35,345 nucleotides of DNA, from assembly GCA_018970325.1 (NCBI GenBank), contig JAGWWP010000002.1:88693-124037 (forward strand), in the 5' to 3' direction. Position numbers and translations under genes: made by a program. Under the pieces are notes generated by a model. That model did no database searches and was not told where the DNA came from. It worked only from the letters and a program-made list of their open reading frames with translations. The DNA comes from Cyanobacteria bacterium REEB446. GTDB taxonomy: Bacteria; Cyanobacteriota; Vampirovibrionia; LMEP-6097. Each line of letters starts with the position of its first letter. Position 1 is the stretch's first letter. Shown here one piece after another: positions 24,630-34,454 of the stretch.

Positions 24630-24659
24630 ATTATAAATTCTTCAAACACAACTTGTCAA
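24630..24659 (-). promoter_or_regulatory. Consensus sigma-70 promoter, antisense to the preceding gene
   Basis: Read on the minus strand, TTGACA (24654-24659) is followed by an 18-base spacer and TATAAT (24630-24635). Both hexamers are exact consensus. Transcription would start near 24623 and run leftward into the 3' end of the 1085-aa gene, opposite its coding strand. No plausible minus-strand gene lies there, so the product would be an antisense RNA. clpC is also on the minus strand but ends to the right of the promoter, so it is not driven by it. Confidence 0.55.
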
Positions 24660-24810
24660 AATAAGATTAAATGGTTTAAGATAAGTTGTATTATATCAAG
24701 CTCCATTTCTTCCCTGAATCCGAGAGGTTAGATCTGAGTTTCTTTGTTCTCTTTGAGTGTTTGATAAAGATGGGAGAGTAGTGTTAGTAATAAAAAATTA
24801 AAAGCTAAAT

Positions 24811-27540
24811 CTACCCCGCCCTATTACCAACAGGCTCTCCGCCACCAGTCTCAGAACCTATTCCACCACCTGTTCCGTTAAGACCAAGAGCTTTCTTTTT
24901 CTTTTTAATAGTAGATCTTTTTAGCTCTTCCTGTTTCTCTGGAGGTAGTTTACCAGTAACTCTAAACTTAATCTGAGCTTTAACTAAAGCCTGTCTCTTA
25001 TCAGCATCTTTAGTCTCTTCAGTTACATCTTCTGGTTTTTCATAAATTTTATCTTTAGGAAACTCTGCTTCGAAAATTACATAGGCTTCGATCTCGTCTC
25101 CATCGGTATGTTCACCATTAATGAGAGAATCTGAAATAGGATCTTCAAGAAGCTTCTGTATAGTTCTCTTCATCGGTCTTGCACCATAGGTTCTATTATA
25201 ACCCTCAGTCGAGACCTTATCTTTAACTTCATCTGTAAGAGTAATGGTCATACCTTTCTCTTTTAGTCTACTTTCTAGATCTTTCTTCATGATGTCGACT
25301 ATCTTACGCATATCAGTACGAGTCAAGTGTTTAAATATGACGATATCATCAAGCCTGTTCAGAAATTCTGGTCTAAATGCACGTTTCATCTCTTCCATAA
25401 CCGCATCTTTCATACGCTTATATTTTTCATCTTCAGCCTGTTCTTCAGTATTAGATGCAAAGAAACCTACACCGAAATCACTGTTCATGCGCTGAGCACC
25501 GACGTTAGAGGTCATGATGATAATAGTATTTTTAAAGCTAACTTTACGTCCCTTGCTATCAGTTAAATGACCATCATCTAACATCTGTAACATAACGTTA
25601 AATACGTCAGGGTGAGCTTTCTCAATTTCATCGAAAAGTACTACGCTGTAAGGCTTTCTACGAACAGCTTCAGTTAATTGACCACCATCGCCGTAACCAA
25701 CATATCCTGGAGGCGAACCTATAAGTTTACTTACAGTATGCTTTTCCATATACTCAGACATGTCGACTCTGATTAAATTATCAGCACTGCCGAAGTAATA
25801 ATCAGCAAGAACTTTAGCTAGCTCAGTCTTACCTACACCAGTAGGACCGCAGAATACGAAAGAACCTATCGGTCTTTCAGGATTTTTTAATCCAGCTCTC
25901 GCTCTTCTAATAGCTTTCGATACTGCTGTAACAGCCGAGTCTTGGCCTATAATTTTGCCGTGAAGAGTATCTTCCATCTGTCTTAGCTTGTCGTTCTCGC
26001 CAGCTTTCAAGTCACCAACAGGTATTCCAGTCCAGCTAGCTACTATCTCAGCTATCTCTTCTTCGCCCACTGTAGGTTTATTTTTTTCTTGTTCTCTTCT
26101 CCATTCTTCTTGGAGACTACGAATTTTTTCTCTAATATTATTTTCTTGATCTCTGAGTTGCGAAGCTTTTTCAAACTCTTGCTGACGAATAGCTTCTTCT
26201 TTCTGTCTTGAAATAGTAACCAATTCATCTTCATATTTTTTAGCTTCTGGTGGTAAACCACTAGCTTTAAGTCTTACTCTAGAACTAGCTTCATCGATAA
26301 GGTCAATGGCCTTATCTGGTAGATGTCTATCAAAGATATATCGATCAGATAGCCTAGCAGCTGCTTCTACAGCAGCATCAGTGATAATTAGACGATGATG
26401 CTCTTCATATTTCTGTCTTAGACCGATAATGATCTGAATAGTTTCTTCGACAGAAGGTGAGTCTATAATTACAGGCTGAAAACGTCTTTCTAGAGCAGCA
26501 TCTCTTTCTATATGCTTACGATATTCTTCTAAAGTAGTAGTACCGATACACTGAAGTTCTCCACGAGCGAGTGCTGGTTTTAAAATATTAGCTGCATCTA
26601 TAGCACCTTCAGCTGCTCCAGCGCCGATTAAAGTATGCAGTTCATCTATGACTAACATCATATTTCCAGCAGTGCGGATTTCATCCATTATTTTTTTAAG
26701 TCTTTCTTCAAATTCGCCTCTATATTTAGTTCCAGCGACTAAAAGACCTAAATCTAAAACGATTAATTTTTTACCAACTAAAATATCTGGTACGTCATTT
26801 GCGACTATTTTTTGAGCTAAGCCTTCAGCTACAGCAGTTTTACCTACGCCAGGCTCACCTATTAATACAGGATTATTCTTAGTTCTTCTGCCCAATATCT
26901 GTATTACTCTTTCTATCTCTTCAGCACGCCCAATAACAGGATCTAATCTGCCTTCGGCAGCAGCTAAAGTGAGATCTGTACCAAATTCGTCTAAAGTAGG
27001 AGTTCTCGTTCTAGTATTTTGGTTAGCATTTTTATTAGAACCTACTCCTAATAAAGAATTGTTAGTACTACTGCCAGAGCCACCAGCGGCAGTTGAGTTA
27101 GAACCTGATTCACCCAGTAACCTAATAATATGCTGTCTAACTTTAGCTAAATCTACACCTAAATTATCTAAAACTCTAGCAGCAACTCCTTCACCTTCTC
27201 TGATTAAGCCTAATAAAAGGTGCTCCGTACCTATATAGTTATGTCCGAACTGTCTAGCTTCATCCCAGCTTAACTCTAAAACCCATTTAGCTCTCGGTGT
27301 AAATGGAATTTCGACTGCTACGAAGCCTGAGCCTCTACCTATAATTTTTTCTACTTCAATGCGAGCGTCTTTTAAATTTACTCCCATGGATTTGAGCGTC
27401 TTTGCGGCTACACCAGTACCTTCACCGATAAGTCCGAGCAATATCTGCTCGGTACCAACGAAATTATGACCAAGTCTTCTAGCTTCTTCTTGAGCTAGCA
27501 TTATGACTTTTATCGCCTTCTCTGTAAATCTTTCAAACAT
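24811..27540 (-). CDS. clpC: ATP-dependent Clp protease ATPase subunit ClpC
   Basis: ClpC is a hexameric AAA+ unfoldase that feeds proteins to the ClpP peptidase. Domains in order: two Clp-N repeats (about 1-145), a Ser/Gly/Asn-rich linker, AAA1 with Walker A GEPGVGKT (228-235), a UVR-type coiled segment ([19 protein letters not shown]) that marks ClpC rather than ClpB, and AAA2 with Walker A GPTGVGKT and sensor [13 protein letters not shown] long ClpB-type middle domain is absent. The C-terminus carries a tail of about 35 residues, lysine-rich and then Gly-rich ([15 protein letters not shown]), which is not part of the usual fold. Length (909) is longer than the usual 810-850 because of the linker and tail. 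The start has no clear ribosome site. clpP is not in the window. Confidence 0.97.
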   Translation of the reverse strand: MFERFTEKAIKVIMLAQEEARRLGHNFVGTEQILLGLIGEGTGVAAKTLKSMGVNLKDARIEVEKIIGRGSGFVAVEIPFTPRAKWVLELSWDEARQFGHNYIGTEHLLLGLIREGEGVAARVLDNLGVDLAKVRQHIIRLLGESGSNSTAAGGSGSSTNNSLLGVGSNKNANQNTRTRTPTLDEFGTDLTLAAAEGRLDPVIGRAEEIERVIQILGRRTKNNPVLIGEPGVGKTAVAEGLAQKIVANDVPDILVGKKLIVLDLGLLVAGTKYRGEFEERLKKIMDEIRTAGNMMLVIDELHTLIGAGAAEGAIDAANILKPALARGELQCIGTTTLEEYRKHIERDAALERRFQPVIIDSPSVEETIQIIIGLRQKYEEHHRLIITDAAVEAAARLSDRYIFDRHLPDKAIDLIDEASSRVRLKASGLPPEAKKYEDELVTISRQKEEAIRQQEFEKASQLRDQENNIREKIRSLQEEWRREQEKNKPTVGEEEIAEIVASWTGIPVGDLKAGENDKLRQMEDTLHGKIIGQDSAVTAVSKAIRRARAGLKNPERPIGSFVFCGPTGVGKTELAKVLADYYFGSADNLIRVDMSEYMEKHTVSKLIGSPPGYVGYGDGGQLTEAVRRKPYSVVLFDEIEKAHPDVFNVMLQMLDDGHLTDSKGRKVSFKNTIIIMTSNVGAQRMNSDFGVGFFASNTEEQAEDEKYKRMKDAVMEEMKRAFRPEFLNRLDDIVIFKHLTRTDMRKIVDIMKKDLESRLKEKGMTITLTDEVKDKVSTEGYNRTYGARPMKRTIQKLLEDPISDSLINGEHTDGDEIEAYVIFEAEFPKDKIYEKPEDVTEETKDADKRQALVKAQIKFRVTGKLPPEKQEELKRSTIKKKKKALGLNGTGGGIGSETGGGEPVGNRAG

Positions 27541-27655
27541 ATATAGTGCGTTAAGCTTTGCTAGTTAGTATCTTACCACCAATTCTAAAGCAGGTATCAA
27601 ATCAACTTAGTTAGAGTGATTTAAATTATCAGAATTTAAGAAAGTATAAATCATC

Positions 27656-27697
27656 AGGACGACGAAAACGCAGAGATTGAAGATTGTGAGTAGTCCC
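27656..27697 (+). repeat. Intergenic repeat-element copy between clpC and the LuxR gene
   Basis: CAGGACGACGAAAACGCAG (27655-27673) continued by AGATTGAAGATTGTGAG and ending TAGTCCC closely matches the right arm of the valS element (from GAGGACAACGAAAACGCAGG to GAGCAGTCCC). It lies 8 bases from a strong terminator hairpin and upstream of clpC, in the spacer where insertion does no coding harm. Its left arm is not present, so it is a half copy. Confidence 0.75.
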
Positions 27698-27704
27698 ATT
27701 AATG

Positions 27705-27743
27705 AAAAACAGTGAACCAAAGTTATTCTGGCTCACTGTTTTT
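27705..27743 (-). terminator. Rho-independent terminator after the LuxR-type gene
   Basis: A 15-base stem (27705-27719 with 27729-27743, one mismatch) encloses a 9-base loop, core CAGTGAACCA/TGGCTCACTG. On the minus strand the stem ends in five T. It is 26 bases beyond the stop of the LuxR-type gene, separating it from clpC. The flanking A/T runs make it nearly symmetrical, so it could also act on plus-strand transcription. Confidence 0.8.
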
Positions 27744-27768
27744 ACAGGGGTATGTGTGTTAGGGAAAT

Positions 27769-28473
27769 TTACATAGAGATAGTCGCTTTCATTAAACTTT
27801 CTAAATCATGCTTTAAAGCGTAAAGCACGGCTTGAGTTCTGTCGTTAACTTGGAGTTTTGTAAAGACGTTGTTGATGTGAGTCTTTACAGTCGATTCAGA
27901 GATGAATAGAGTTTTAGCAACTGCTTTATAGTTAAAGCCTTCGCATAAATACTTTAATACTTCTGCTTCTCTTTCAGTTAATAGTTCTAGATTCGCGTAG
28001 TTAGTTTCATTAGAAGTAAGAACTGATCTATTCGAGCTTAATGTCGTTTTAATAGATTGGTTTAAAACGAAGTCTATAAATAGTTGGCATGCCTCAGCTG
28101 CTTCTATAGCAAGTGACATAGTTCTCTCAGCCCTTTCACTTAGTAACCATGCACTAATATTTTTAGCAAAATAGATGTCAAACATTGAAGCTTCTTCAAT
28201 ACTTCTAGATATAAAGATTACTCTAGTATTAGGGGAGTTCATAGCTATCATATTTAGTAAGTCTGCTGTGGATCTTTCACCTGGTAATTCGCTAGACATA
28301 ACGATAATATTTGGTTTGTTAAAATTTAAGTGTTGGATTAAAGCCTCTTGATAATCTACTCTTTCGATTTTATTAAAACCAGCCATGTTTAGTTCTTTAG
28401 TAATTTGAACAGTTGACTGTACTGGGCTTAATGCGATAATCGCTTCTCTAGCTAGGCTTTGGTGTTTAATCAT
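27769..28473 (-). CDS. LuxR-family regulator with a degenerate receiver-like domain
   Basis: The C-terminal part is a LuxR-type DNA-binding domain: LELLTEREAEVLKYL, then KAVAKTLFISESTVKTHINN (recognition helix) and KLQVNDRTQAV (about 162-217). The N-terminal 130 residues align in outline with a receiver domain but lack every phosphorylation residue. The Asp pair of strand 1 is replaced in IIALSPVQ, the acceptor Asp is Ser60 in IIVMSSELPG, and the conserved Lys is Ser112 in AWLLSERAE. It therefore cannot be switched by normal phosphotransfer and may instead sense a partner or ligand, as other atypical receivers do. The start is well supported: GAGGAG 8 bases before ATG. It is divergent from ftsH and upstream of clpC, two protein-quality-control genes, so regulation of one or both is possible but untested. 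Confidence 0.9.
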   Translation of the reverse strand: MIKHQSLAREAIIALSPVQSTVQITKELNMAGFNKIERVDYQEALIQHLNFNKPNIIVMSSELPGERSTADLLNMIAMNSPNTRVIFISRSIEEASMFDIYFAKNISAWLLSERAERTMSLAIEAAEACQLFIDFVLNQSIKTTLSSNRSVLTSNETNYANLELLTEREAEVLKYLCEGFNYKAVAKTLFISESTVKTHINNVFTKLQVNDRTQAVLYALKHDLESLMKATISM

Positions 28474-28706
28474 TTATGGTGCTCCTCTTTTCCTTTTTCC
28501 TCTTTAGTGACTTTGTATTAGTCCTTTAGTTCTCGCACTTACGATATAGGCCAATAAGCGAAGAGGATAGTAGGGGGAACCCCATGTGAAAAATGAAAAT
28601 TTAAACTATATAATTAATATATCGGCTATTTTCTGGAAAACTTTAGCTTTTTTTTGAAAATTTTTAAAAAATTTTTTGATTTTAATTAGTCCATTTACTT
28701 TAAAGG

Positions 28707-28735
28707 TTGCAAAGACTTAGAATAGTTAGCATAGT
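28707..28735 (+). promoter_or_regulatory. Possible ftsH promoter giving a very short leader
   Basis: TTGCAA (28707-28712), a 17-base spacer and CATAGT (28730-28735) form a moderate sigma-70 promoter; TTTACT (28694) with TAGAAT (28718) is an alternative. Either would start transcription between about 28730 and 28743, leaving a leader of 15 bases or less before ATG 28745. No ribosome site precedes that ATG, which suits a leaderless or nearly leaderless message. The rest of the 271-base divergent spacer holds only A/T-rich tracts, for example near 28651-28680, and a small GGGG-GAA-CCCC hairpin near 28573. Confidence 0.35.
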
Positions 28736-28744
28736 TGTAACTAT

Positions 28745-30745
28745 ATGAAGAAAGTCCCATCTACTTTACCTCTAGTTGTTTTAGTGCTTTTTCTATCTCT
28801 CTTTGTCATGAGTTTGATGGGGCAAGATAATAAAAGAAGAATTCTTAGCTACAGTGATTTTATTAAACGAGTCCTACCAAATGATGGTTCGTCTAGTCCT
28901 ATCTATAGAGTCATTTTGACTAATGGTGATGATATAGCCAAGATCGAGGATAAGAACGGTGAGATCTACTACGCCCGTATTCCAGCAAGTTTATTAGGTG
29001 CTAATCAAGATTTAGCTGATAAGTTAGTGAATCATGATATTGAAGTAGATGTTAAGGCTCAGTCTAATGAGGGCTTTTGGATAAATATCATTTCTAACTT
29101 TATTGTTCCAGTGGGTTTATTTGCATTTTTTATATTTATGCTCAGAAACGCTGGTGGCGGTGGTCCTATGTCTTTCGGAAAGAGCAGGGCTAAGATGATG
29201 ACTAAAGATATTAATGTTAGCTTCGATGATGTTGCTGGTATCAGTGAAAGTAAAAGAGAGTTAGAGGAGATAGTTGATTTTTTAAAAAGTACTGATAAGT
29301 ACAAAGCTCTGGGGGCTAAGGTACCGAAAGGGGTTCTACTGGTAGGTCCTCCAGGTTGTGGTAAAACTTTACTTGCAAAGGCGGTAGCTGGTGAGGCTGG
29401 CGTGCCTTTTTTTAGTATCAGTGGTTCTGATTTCGTCGAGATGTTCGTCGGGGTAGGGGCTAGCAGAGTTAGAGATCTTTTCGAGCAGGCTAAGAAAAAT
29501 GCACCCTGTATTATTTTTATAGATGAAATAGATGCAGTCGGCAGGCAGCGTAGCGGTATGTCTGGTGGTGGAAATGATGAACGTGAGCAGACTTTAAATC
29601 AGTTGTTAGTAGAGATGGACGGTTTTCAACCTAACTCTGGAATTATAGTTTTAGCTGCGACGAATAGACCAGATGTTTTAGATAAGGCATTATTAAGACC
29701 AGGTAGATTCGATAGGAAAGTAGTTATAGATACTCCAGATTTAGCTGGCAGAAAGCAGATCTTAGATGTTCACGCTAGAGGTAAGCCTATGGCAGCTGAC
29801 ATTGATTTAAAAGTTATAGCGAAAAGAACACCAGGCTTTAGTGGTGCAGACTTAATGAATTTAGTAAATGAATCAGCTATACTGGCTGCAAGGGATACTG
29901 CCAAAGAAATTCAGATAAAGCATATAGAAGAAGCTATAGACAAGGTTGCTATCGGCCCAGAGAAACGCAGTAAAATTATCAAACCTAAAGACCAATTAAA
30001 TACAGCGATTCATGAAATAGGTCATACTCTAGTAAGTATCTTTAAAGAATCTAATAATGAATTTCATAAGGTAACTATTATTCCAAGAGGTATGGCATTA
30101 GGTTTAACTTGGTCTACGGAAGAGGAATATAAAGTATCAGCTTCTGAAAAGCATTTAAAGACAGAGATGATGGTGCTTTTAGGTGGCAGAGTGGCAGAGG
30201 AAATAACTTTCGGTAAGGAGAATATTACCACTGGTGCATCGAATGACATGGAAAGATGTACTGCTATTGCAAGAGCGATGATCACTCGTTATGGGATGAA
30301 TAGTAATTTAGGTATAGTCACTTATGGTGATAATGAATCTAACCCTTATCTGTCTCAGAATTCTTATATGCAGAATTATAGTGATGAGTTTGCTAAAAAA
30401 ATTGATGAAGAAGTTAAAGATTTGATACAGACTATGTATACGGAGGTGAAGACTCTTTTAAATGAAAAGAAAACTCTGTTACTTGGCGTGTCTCAAGAGC
30501 TTTTAAAGAAAGAAACTTTAGATAAAGAACAAGTTCTCTTAACTATAGAGCAGATACAGAAAGGTGAATATGAAATCTTAAGTTTAGAAGAGATGGAAAA
30601 AATCGCTACTTCTAGAATGCCAGAGCGTGTCGAAACTATGATACGTGAAGAAGAAGCTCAGAGACGTGATGAGCGTGAGAGATTAAGAAAAGAAGAGAAC
30701 GAGGAAAAGCGTGAAGACACTAGAGATAAAGATGAAGAAGCTTAG
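28745..30745 (+). CDS. ftsH: ATP-dependent zinc metalloprotease FtsH
   Basis: FtsH is a membrane-anchored AAA+ protease that removes misfolded or short-lived membrane and cytoplasmic proteins. The visible plan is standard: membrane segment 1 (about 7-26), an extracytoplasmic domain (27-111), membrane segment 2 (112-133) with a glycine run after it, AAA domain with Walker A GPPGCGKT (201-208), Walker B IIFIDEID, second region of homology [20 protein letters not shown], and zinc protease motif HEIGH (423-427) with the distal Asp in [17 protein letters not shown] replaces the commoner HEAGH but keeps both His and Glu. The C-terminus is a long charged Glu/Arg/Lys tail (about 620-666). Its last 14 bases overlap alaS when the latter starts at ATG 30732, suggesting coupled translation. 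The ATG lacks a ribosome site. Confidence 0.97.
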   Translation: MKKVPSTLPLVVLVLFLSLFVMSLMGQDNKRRILSYSDFIKRVLPNDGSSSPIYRVILTNGDDIAKIEDKNGEIYYARIPASLLGANQDLADKLVNHDIEVDVKAQSNEGFWINIISNFIVPVGLFAFFIFMLRNAGGGGPMSFGKSRAKMMTKDINVSFDDVAGISESKRELEEIVDFLKSTDKYKALGAKVPKGVLLVGPPGCGKTLLAKAVAGEAGVPFFSISGSDFVEMFVGVGASRVRDLFEQAKKNAPCIIFIDEIDAVGRQRSGMSGGGNDEREQTLNQLLVEMDGFQPNSGIIVLAATNRPDVLDKALLRPGRFDRKVVIDTPDLAGRKQILDVHARGKPMAADIDLKVIAKRTPGFSGADLMNLVNESAILAARDTAKEIQIKHIEEAIDKVAIGPEKRSKIIKPKDQLNTAIHEIGHTLVSIFKESNNEFHKVTIIPRGMALGLTWSTEEEYKVSASEKHLKTEMMVLLGGRVAEEITFGKENITTGASNDMERCTAIARAMITRYGMNSNLGIVTYGDNESNPYLSQNSYMQNYSDEFAKKIDEEVKDLIQTMYTEVKTLLNEKKTLLLGVSQELLKKETLDKEQVLLTIEQIQKGEYEILSLEEMEKIATSRMPERVETMIREEEAQRRDERERLRKEENEEKREDTRDKDEEA

Positions 30746-33692
30746 TACTAATGAGATTCGCAGAGCTTGGATAAATTTTTTTGAAAAAGACTGTGGACTA
30801 GAGCATAAATTTTATAAAAGTGCTTCTTTAGTACCTGATAATCCTACGCTACTGCTGAATTCAGCTGGCATGGTGCCTTTTATTCCATATTTTATAGGAG
30901 CGACTAAAAGACCAGAGCCACCGAGGGCTGTAAGTATACAGAAGTGTGCTCGTGTCGGTGGCAAAGACAGCGATTTAAGTAATATTGGTTACACACAAAG
31001 ACATCATAGTTTTTTTGAGATGTTGGGGAATTTTTCTTTTGGTAATTACTTTAAGCAAGAAGTTATCCCTATGGCTTGGAAATTCGTTACTGAAGTTTTA
31101 GGACTCTCACCTGAAAAGCTTTATGTATCAGTTTTTGAAGGTGATGATACTAGACCTTTTGATGAAGAGTCTTATAATCTTTGGGCTGATATTTTTAAAA
31201 ATGTTTATCCTGAAAAAGAAATCGCTGAGCATATTTGGAAATTAACGGCGAAGGATAATTTCTGGGGACCACCAGGTCCTACTGGTCCTTGTGGTCCTTG
31301 TAGTGAAATCTATTATGATCTTGGGGAGCATATTTTAGATAAGGATGATAGATATATAGAAATCTGGAATCTAGTATTTATGCAGTTTGAAAAGCTAGAT
31401 GACGGTAGTTTAAAACCTTTAGAGCACAAGAATATAGATACTGGTGCTGGTTTAGAGCGTATAGCGATGGTTTTGCAGGGTGTTAATAATACTTTTGAAA
31501 CAGATGAGCTTGCTGAGTTGGTGTCTGCGACGAAGGCTGAGGTTTTTAAAGGTAGTGTTATACCTGAGGGGAAATCTTATTCTGAGATCAGCGAATTGTC
31601 TTCGAAGAAAGAGTTTGAGGCATATTTTAAAATTATCGTAGATCACTTACGCTGTGCTTGTTTTCTTATAGCAGATGGTGTCAGACCTAGTAATGTAAGT
31701 AGAGGTTATGTGCTTAGAATGTTGATTAGGAGAGCGGCACGCTTTTTACATAAACTGGGTAATAGCTCTGAACCGCTTTTATATAAGTTATCAGAGAAAG
31801 CAGTAGATATTTATGGAGCTTTTTATGATGAGCTGGTTTTAAGTAAGGAGCTTATAGTAAGTGTGCTTAGAAAAGAGGAAGAGCTTTTTGCTAAGACGGT
31901 TGAGAATGGCTTGAAAAACTTAGATCTTATAGTTCGTGAGAATAATTCAGTCTCTATTCCTACATTGAGCGGTGCTATTCTTTTTAATCTTTATTCTACA
32001 TATGGTTTGCCACTTGAAATTGTTGAGGATGTTATTGAGGATTATCGTAAACAGGGATTTTCGCTAGAAATCGATTATGAAGGCTATGAAAAAGCTCGTG
32101 AAGAGCATTCTAAAGCTTCTTCGACTTCTGCTTTTAATGTCTCAGTAACTTCCGAAAAATCGCTATCACAGCTTTTACAGGCTTATCCTAAAACAGAGTT
32201 TTTAGGTTACGCTCAGGAAGAGACTGAAGCTGAGATCTTAATGATTTTAGATAAGGATAAAAATCCTATTTCTGAAATTAATTTCTCGGATATTTTGGCT
32301 AAGAAAAATTCTGATTTAGTTTCAGAAAAACTTGTTTCTACTGAAAATCATAAAGAGACCGCAAATGGAGTTGTGCAACGGTCTCATAAAGATGATTACG
32401 AGTTTTTTTTAGTACTAGATAAGACTACTTTTTATGCTGAGTCTGGTGGTCAAGTGTCTGATTCAGGATATATTATTAAAGACCTTGCAAGGATGACGAA
32501 TGACGGTAATGTAGAAGAGCCTTTGACGGAATTTTTAGATGATAATCTGAAAATTAATATTTCTCATAATCTATTATTTAAGGTCTCTGATGTAAAAGCT
32601 ATAGATGGTCGCATCTTACATAAACTAGTCATAGAGCTGCCTTGCGATTCTATTTCTAAAGACACGCAGGCAGTTTTAAAAACTGGTGATTTAATTAAAG
32701 CACAGATAAATTCAAAGCAGCGTTTGCTCACGAAGTTTCATCATAGCTCTTGTCATTTACTGCAAGCTGCTTTGAGGAAGGTGTTAGGAAATACAGTTAC
32801 TCAAGCGGGTTCTCTGGTCTCTGCGGAATATACACGTTTTGATTTCAATTATGAATCAGCCCTTAGTAAAGAACAGTTAAATGCAGTGGAAAAACAGATG
32901 AATGATTGGGTTAAGGCGGCTTTACCTGTAACCACTATAGAGACTAGCTTTGATGAGGCGATTAAATTAGGAGCGTTGGCATTTTTTGAAGATAAGTATG
33001 AAGATACTGTAAGAGTCTTGAAAATAGCGAGTGAATCAGAGCTAGCTTCAGTGGAGCTTTGTGGTGGGACGCATGTGTCGAATACAGCCGAAATAGCTCA
33101 AGTGAAGATAGCTAGTGAATCTTCTGTCGCTAGTGGAGTTAGGCGTATAAAACTTTTTGTAAATGAGTGTGCTGAAAGATTTATTAAAGAAGAGCAGCTG
33201 AAGCAGTCTGAGATAGAAGAATTAGAGAAGCGTAAAGAGATTGAGAAGCAGTTAGAGAATGAGAAAAAAGCAGGGAAATTACATCTATTAAATGCTAAAA
33301 CAGATGAGTTTTTAAAACTGGCGCTTGAAAAAGACGGGAGAACTTTTATTATTGCTGATCTTAATAAAATCGTTGATTTTACCCTCGACGCAGATGTCTT
33401 GAAAGATTTTGCTGCTAATCTTAAGGGAAGTTTAGAAGCAAAAGGGCTTTTAGTATGGCTTTTCTTGATTGGGGCTTTTGATCAAAAGGTAACTATTTTA
33501 GGAGCTTGTTCTAAATCTCTTGCAGAGATTGAGAAATTTAAAGTTAATAATCTAATTAAATCTGCGGCTAATATTTGTGGTGGAGGCGGAGGCGGCCGTC
33601 CTGATTTCGCTCAGGCTGGTGCTAAAAATATAGCTAAAATTCCAGAAGCTCTAGCTATGATTAAAAGCACAGTGCTAGAAGGTGTTCAATAA
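30732..33692 (+). CDS. alaS: Alanyl-tRNA synthetase
   Basis: AlaRS charges tRNA-Ala with alanine and edits mischarged serine and glycine. Start: ATG 30732 gives [17 protein letters not shown], the family's usual N-terminus; an in-frame GTG at 30711 has a better ribosome site (GAGG) but would add seven atypical residues. The catalytic core includes LLNSAGMVPFIPYF, RVGGKDSDLSNIG and GPTGPCGPCSEIYYD. The editing domain has HHSSCHLLQAALR and CGGTHVSNT, the zinc-type His and Cys residues. The C-terminal C-Ala domain ends NICGGGGGGRPDFAQAG. The 986 residues exceed the typical 870-880, partly through extra segments in the middle, two of which (542-552 and about 584-595) resemble the repeat element found in valS. 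It overlaps ftsH by 14 bases and abuts the next gene. Confidence 0.96.
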   Translation: MKKLSTNEIRRAWINFFEKDCGLEHKFYKSASLVPDNPTLLLNSAGMVPFIPYFIGATKRPEPPRAVSIQKCARVGGKDSDLSNIGYTQRHHSFFEMLGNFSFGNYFKQEVIPMAWKFVTEVLGLSPEKLYVSVFEGDDTRPFDEESYNLWADIFKNVYPEKEIAEHIWKLTAKDNFWGPPGPTGPCGPCSEIYYDLGEHILDKDDRYIEIWNLVFMQFEKLDDGSLKPLEHKNIDTGAGLERIAMVLQGVNNTFETDELAELVSATKAEVFKGSVIPEGKSYSEISELSSKKEFEAYFKIIVDHLRCACFLIADGVRPSNVSRGYVLRMLIRRAARFLHKLGNSSEPLLYKLSEKAVDIYGAFYDELVLSKELIVSVLRKEEELFAKTVENGLKNLDLIVRENNSVSIPTLSGAILFNLYSTYGLPLEIVEDVIEDYRKQGFSLEIDYEGYEKAREEHSKASSTSAFNVSVTSEKSLSQLLQAYPKTEFLGYAQEETEAEILMILDKDKNPISEINFSDILAKKNSDLVSEKLVSTENHKETANGVVQRSHKDDYEFFLVLDKTTFYAESGGQVSDSGYIIKDLARMTNDGNVEEPLTEFLDDNLKINISHNLLFKVSDVKAIDGRILHKLVIELPCDSISKDTQAVLKTGDLIKAQINSKQRLLTKFHHSSCHLLQAALRKVLGNTVTQAGSLVSAEYTRFDFNYESALSKEQLNAVEKQMNDWVKAALPVTTIETSFDEAIKLGALAFFEDKYEDTVRVLKIASESELASVELCGGTHVSNTAEIAQVKIASESSVASGVRRIKLFVNECAERFIKEEQLKQSEIEELEKRKEIEKQLENEKKAGKLHLLNAKTDEFLKLALEKDGRTFIIADLNKIVDFTLDADVLKDFAANLKGSLEAKGLLVWLFLIGAFDQKVTILGACSKSLAEIEKFKVNNLIKSAANICGGGGGGRPDFAQAGAKNIAKIPEALAMIKSTVLEGVQ
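32355..32385 (+). repeat. Palindromic repeat copy in alaS, first
   Basis: GAGACCG (32355-32361) and CGGTCTC (32379-32385) are a perfect inverted repeat around 17 bases that include CAAATGGAGTTG, like ATGGAGTTG in the first phoX copy. It encodes ETANGVVQRS in frame, in a region of AlaRS that is not conserved. The relation to the valS element is weaker than that of the other copies. Confidence 0.5.
32481..32514 (+). repeat. Palindromic repeat copy in alaS, second
   Basis: CCTTGCAAGG (32483-32492) is a perfect palindrome. It runs on into GACGAATGACGGTAATGTA, which matches GACGAATGACCGCAGTGTA in the middle of the valS element at 16 of 19 positions. It encodes ARMTNDGNV, comparable with RLRRTNDRSV in ValRS, in the same phase. 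Confidence 0.6.
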
Positions 33693-34421
33693 TTGCAGTT
33701 TTTAGGATTATGTTTTTTAAATTTTTATTTATCTTTAAAACAGATAGTTACCTTTAAAGTAGAAAAAACAGAATTAGTTAGGCAGTTAGTTTTTATTGCC
33801 TATGAATCTTTGCCCATGATTCTTGTTTTGACTTGCGTAAGTAGCTTAATTATTACTGTTAATACTGCTACAGAGCTGATTAAATATGGTGGCAGAGAAC
33901 TCATCGGGGCTGCCATTACTTTAAGTAATTTGCAGGAAATTACACCGATATTTATTGCTTTTGCGATTACGGCTCGTTGCGGGACTGCATTTACCGCTGA
34001 AATAGCCACTATGAAAATTAGTGATCAGTTAGACGCTCTTAAAATTATGAAGATAGACCAGTTGTATTACTTAATGACTCCTAAGCTATTTGCGATTATT
34101 TTACTTACCCCCTTCGTTTTAGCTATTTCTGCACTAGTTAGTATGGTCTCTGGCATGTTAATGGCTAATTACGCTATCAAGTTAGAGTATTTTGAGTTTT
34201 TAGACTCAGCGTGGAGGTATGCGAGCCTTAAGGAGTATTTTTATCCTTTAATTAAAGCTGAGATATTTAATATTTATACTGTTGTTGTCTGTGTTACTTG
34301 TGCGCTTACTGCCGGTGATTCATCTAAGGATGTAGGTATAGCTACTAGTCGTGCTTCTACTGCTGTTTTGATTGGAGTTGTTATCATTAATGGTTTCTTG
34401 ACGCCGATTATGTATCACTAG
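33693..34421 (+). CDS. MlaE/YrbE-family ABC transporter permease
   Basis: MlaE-family permeases are the membrane part of ABC systems that move phospholipids or other lipids across the envelope, working with an ATPase (MlaF) and an MCE-domain protein (MlaD). The 242-residue product has the family's hydrophobic profile and its conserved centre AFAITARCGTAFTAEIATMK (near the coupling region), followed by DQLDALKIMKIDQLYYLMTPK, the membrane-spanning segment, and CVTCALTAGDSSKDVGIATSRA. The family is clear, the transported lipid is not. The TTG start immediately follows the alaS stop and carries no independent ribosome site, so it is probably translated by coupling. No MlaF or MlaD gene follows in the window. 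Confidence 0.92.
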   Translation: MQFLGLCFLNFYLSLKQIVTFKVEKTELVRQLVFIAYESLPMILVLTCVSSLIITVNTATELIKYGGRELIGAAITLSNLQEITPIFIAFAITARCGTAFTAEIATMKISDQLDALKIMKIDQLYYLMTPKLFAIILLTPFVLAISALVSMVSGMLMANYAIKLEYFEFLDSAWRYASLKEYFYPLIKAEIFNIYTVVVCVTCALTAGDSSKDVGIATSRASTAVLIGVVIINGFLTPIMYH

Positions 34422-34454
34422 AAGCTGGTGTGTAGTTTTACTAAATAGCTCTTG

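Noticed and set aside
24660-24810. Possible terminator or small RNA between the 1085-aa gene and clpC
   Set aside because: ACAACTT/AAGTTGT gives only a 7-base stem around a long loop with no T run. No structured RNA family was recognised.
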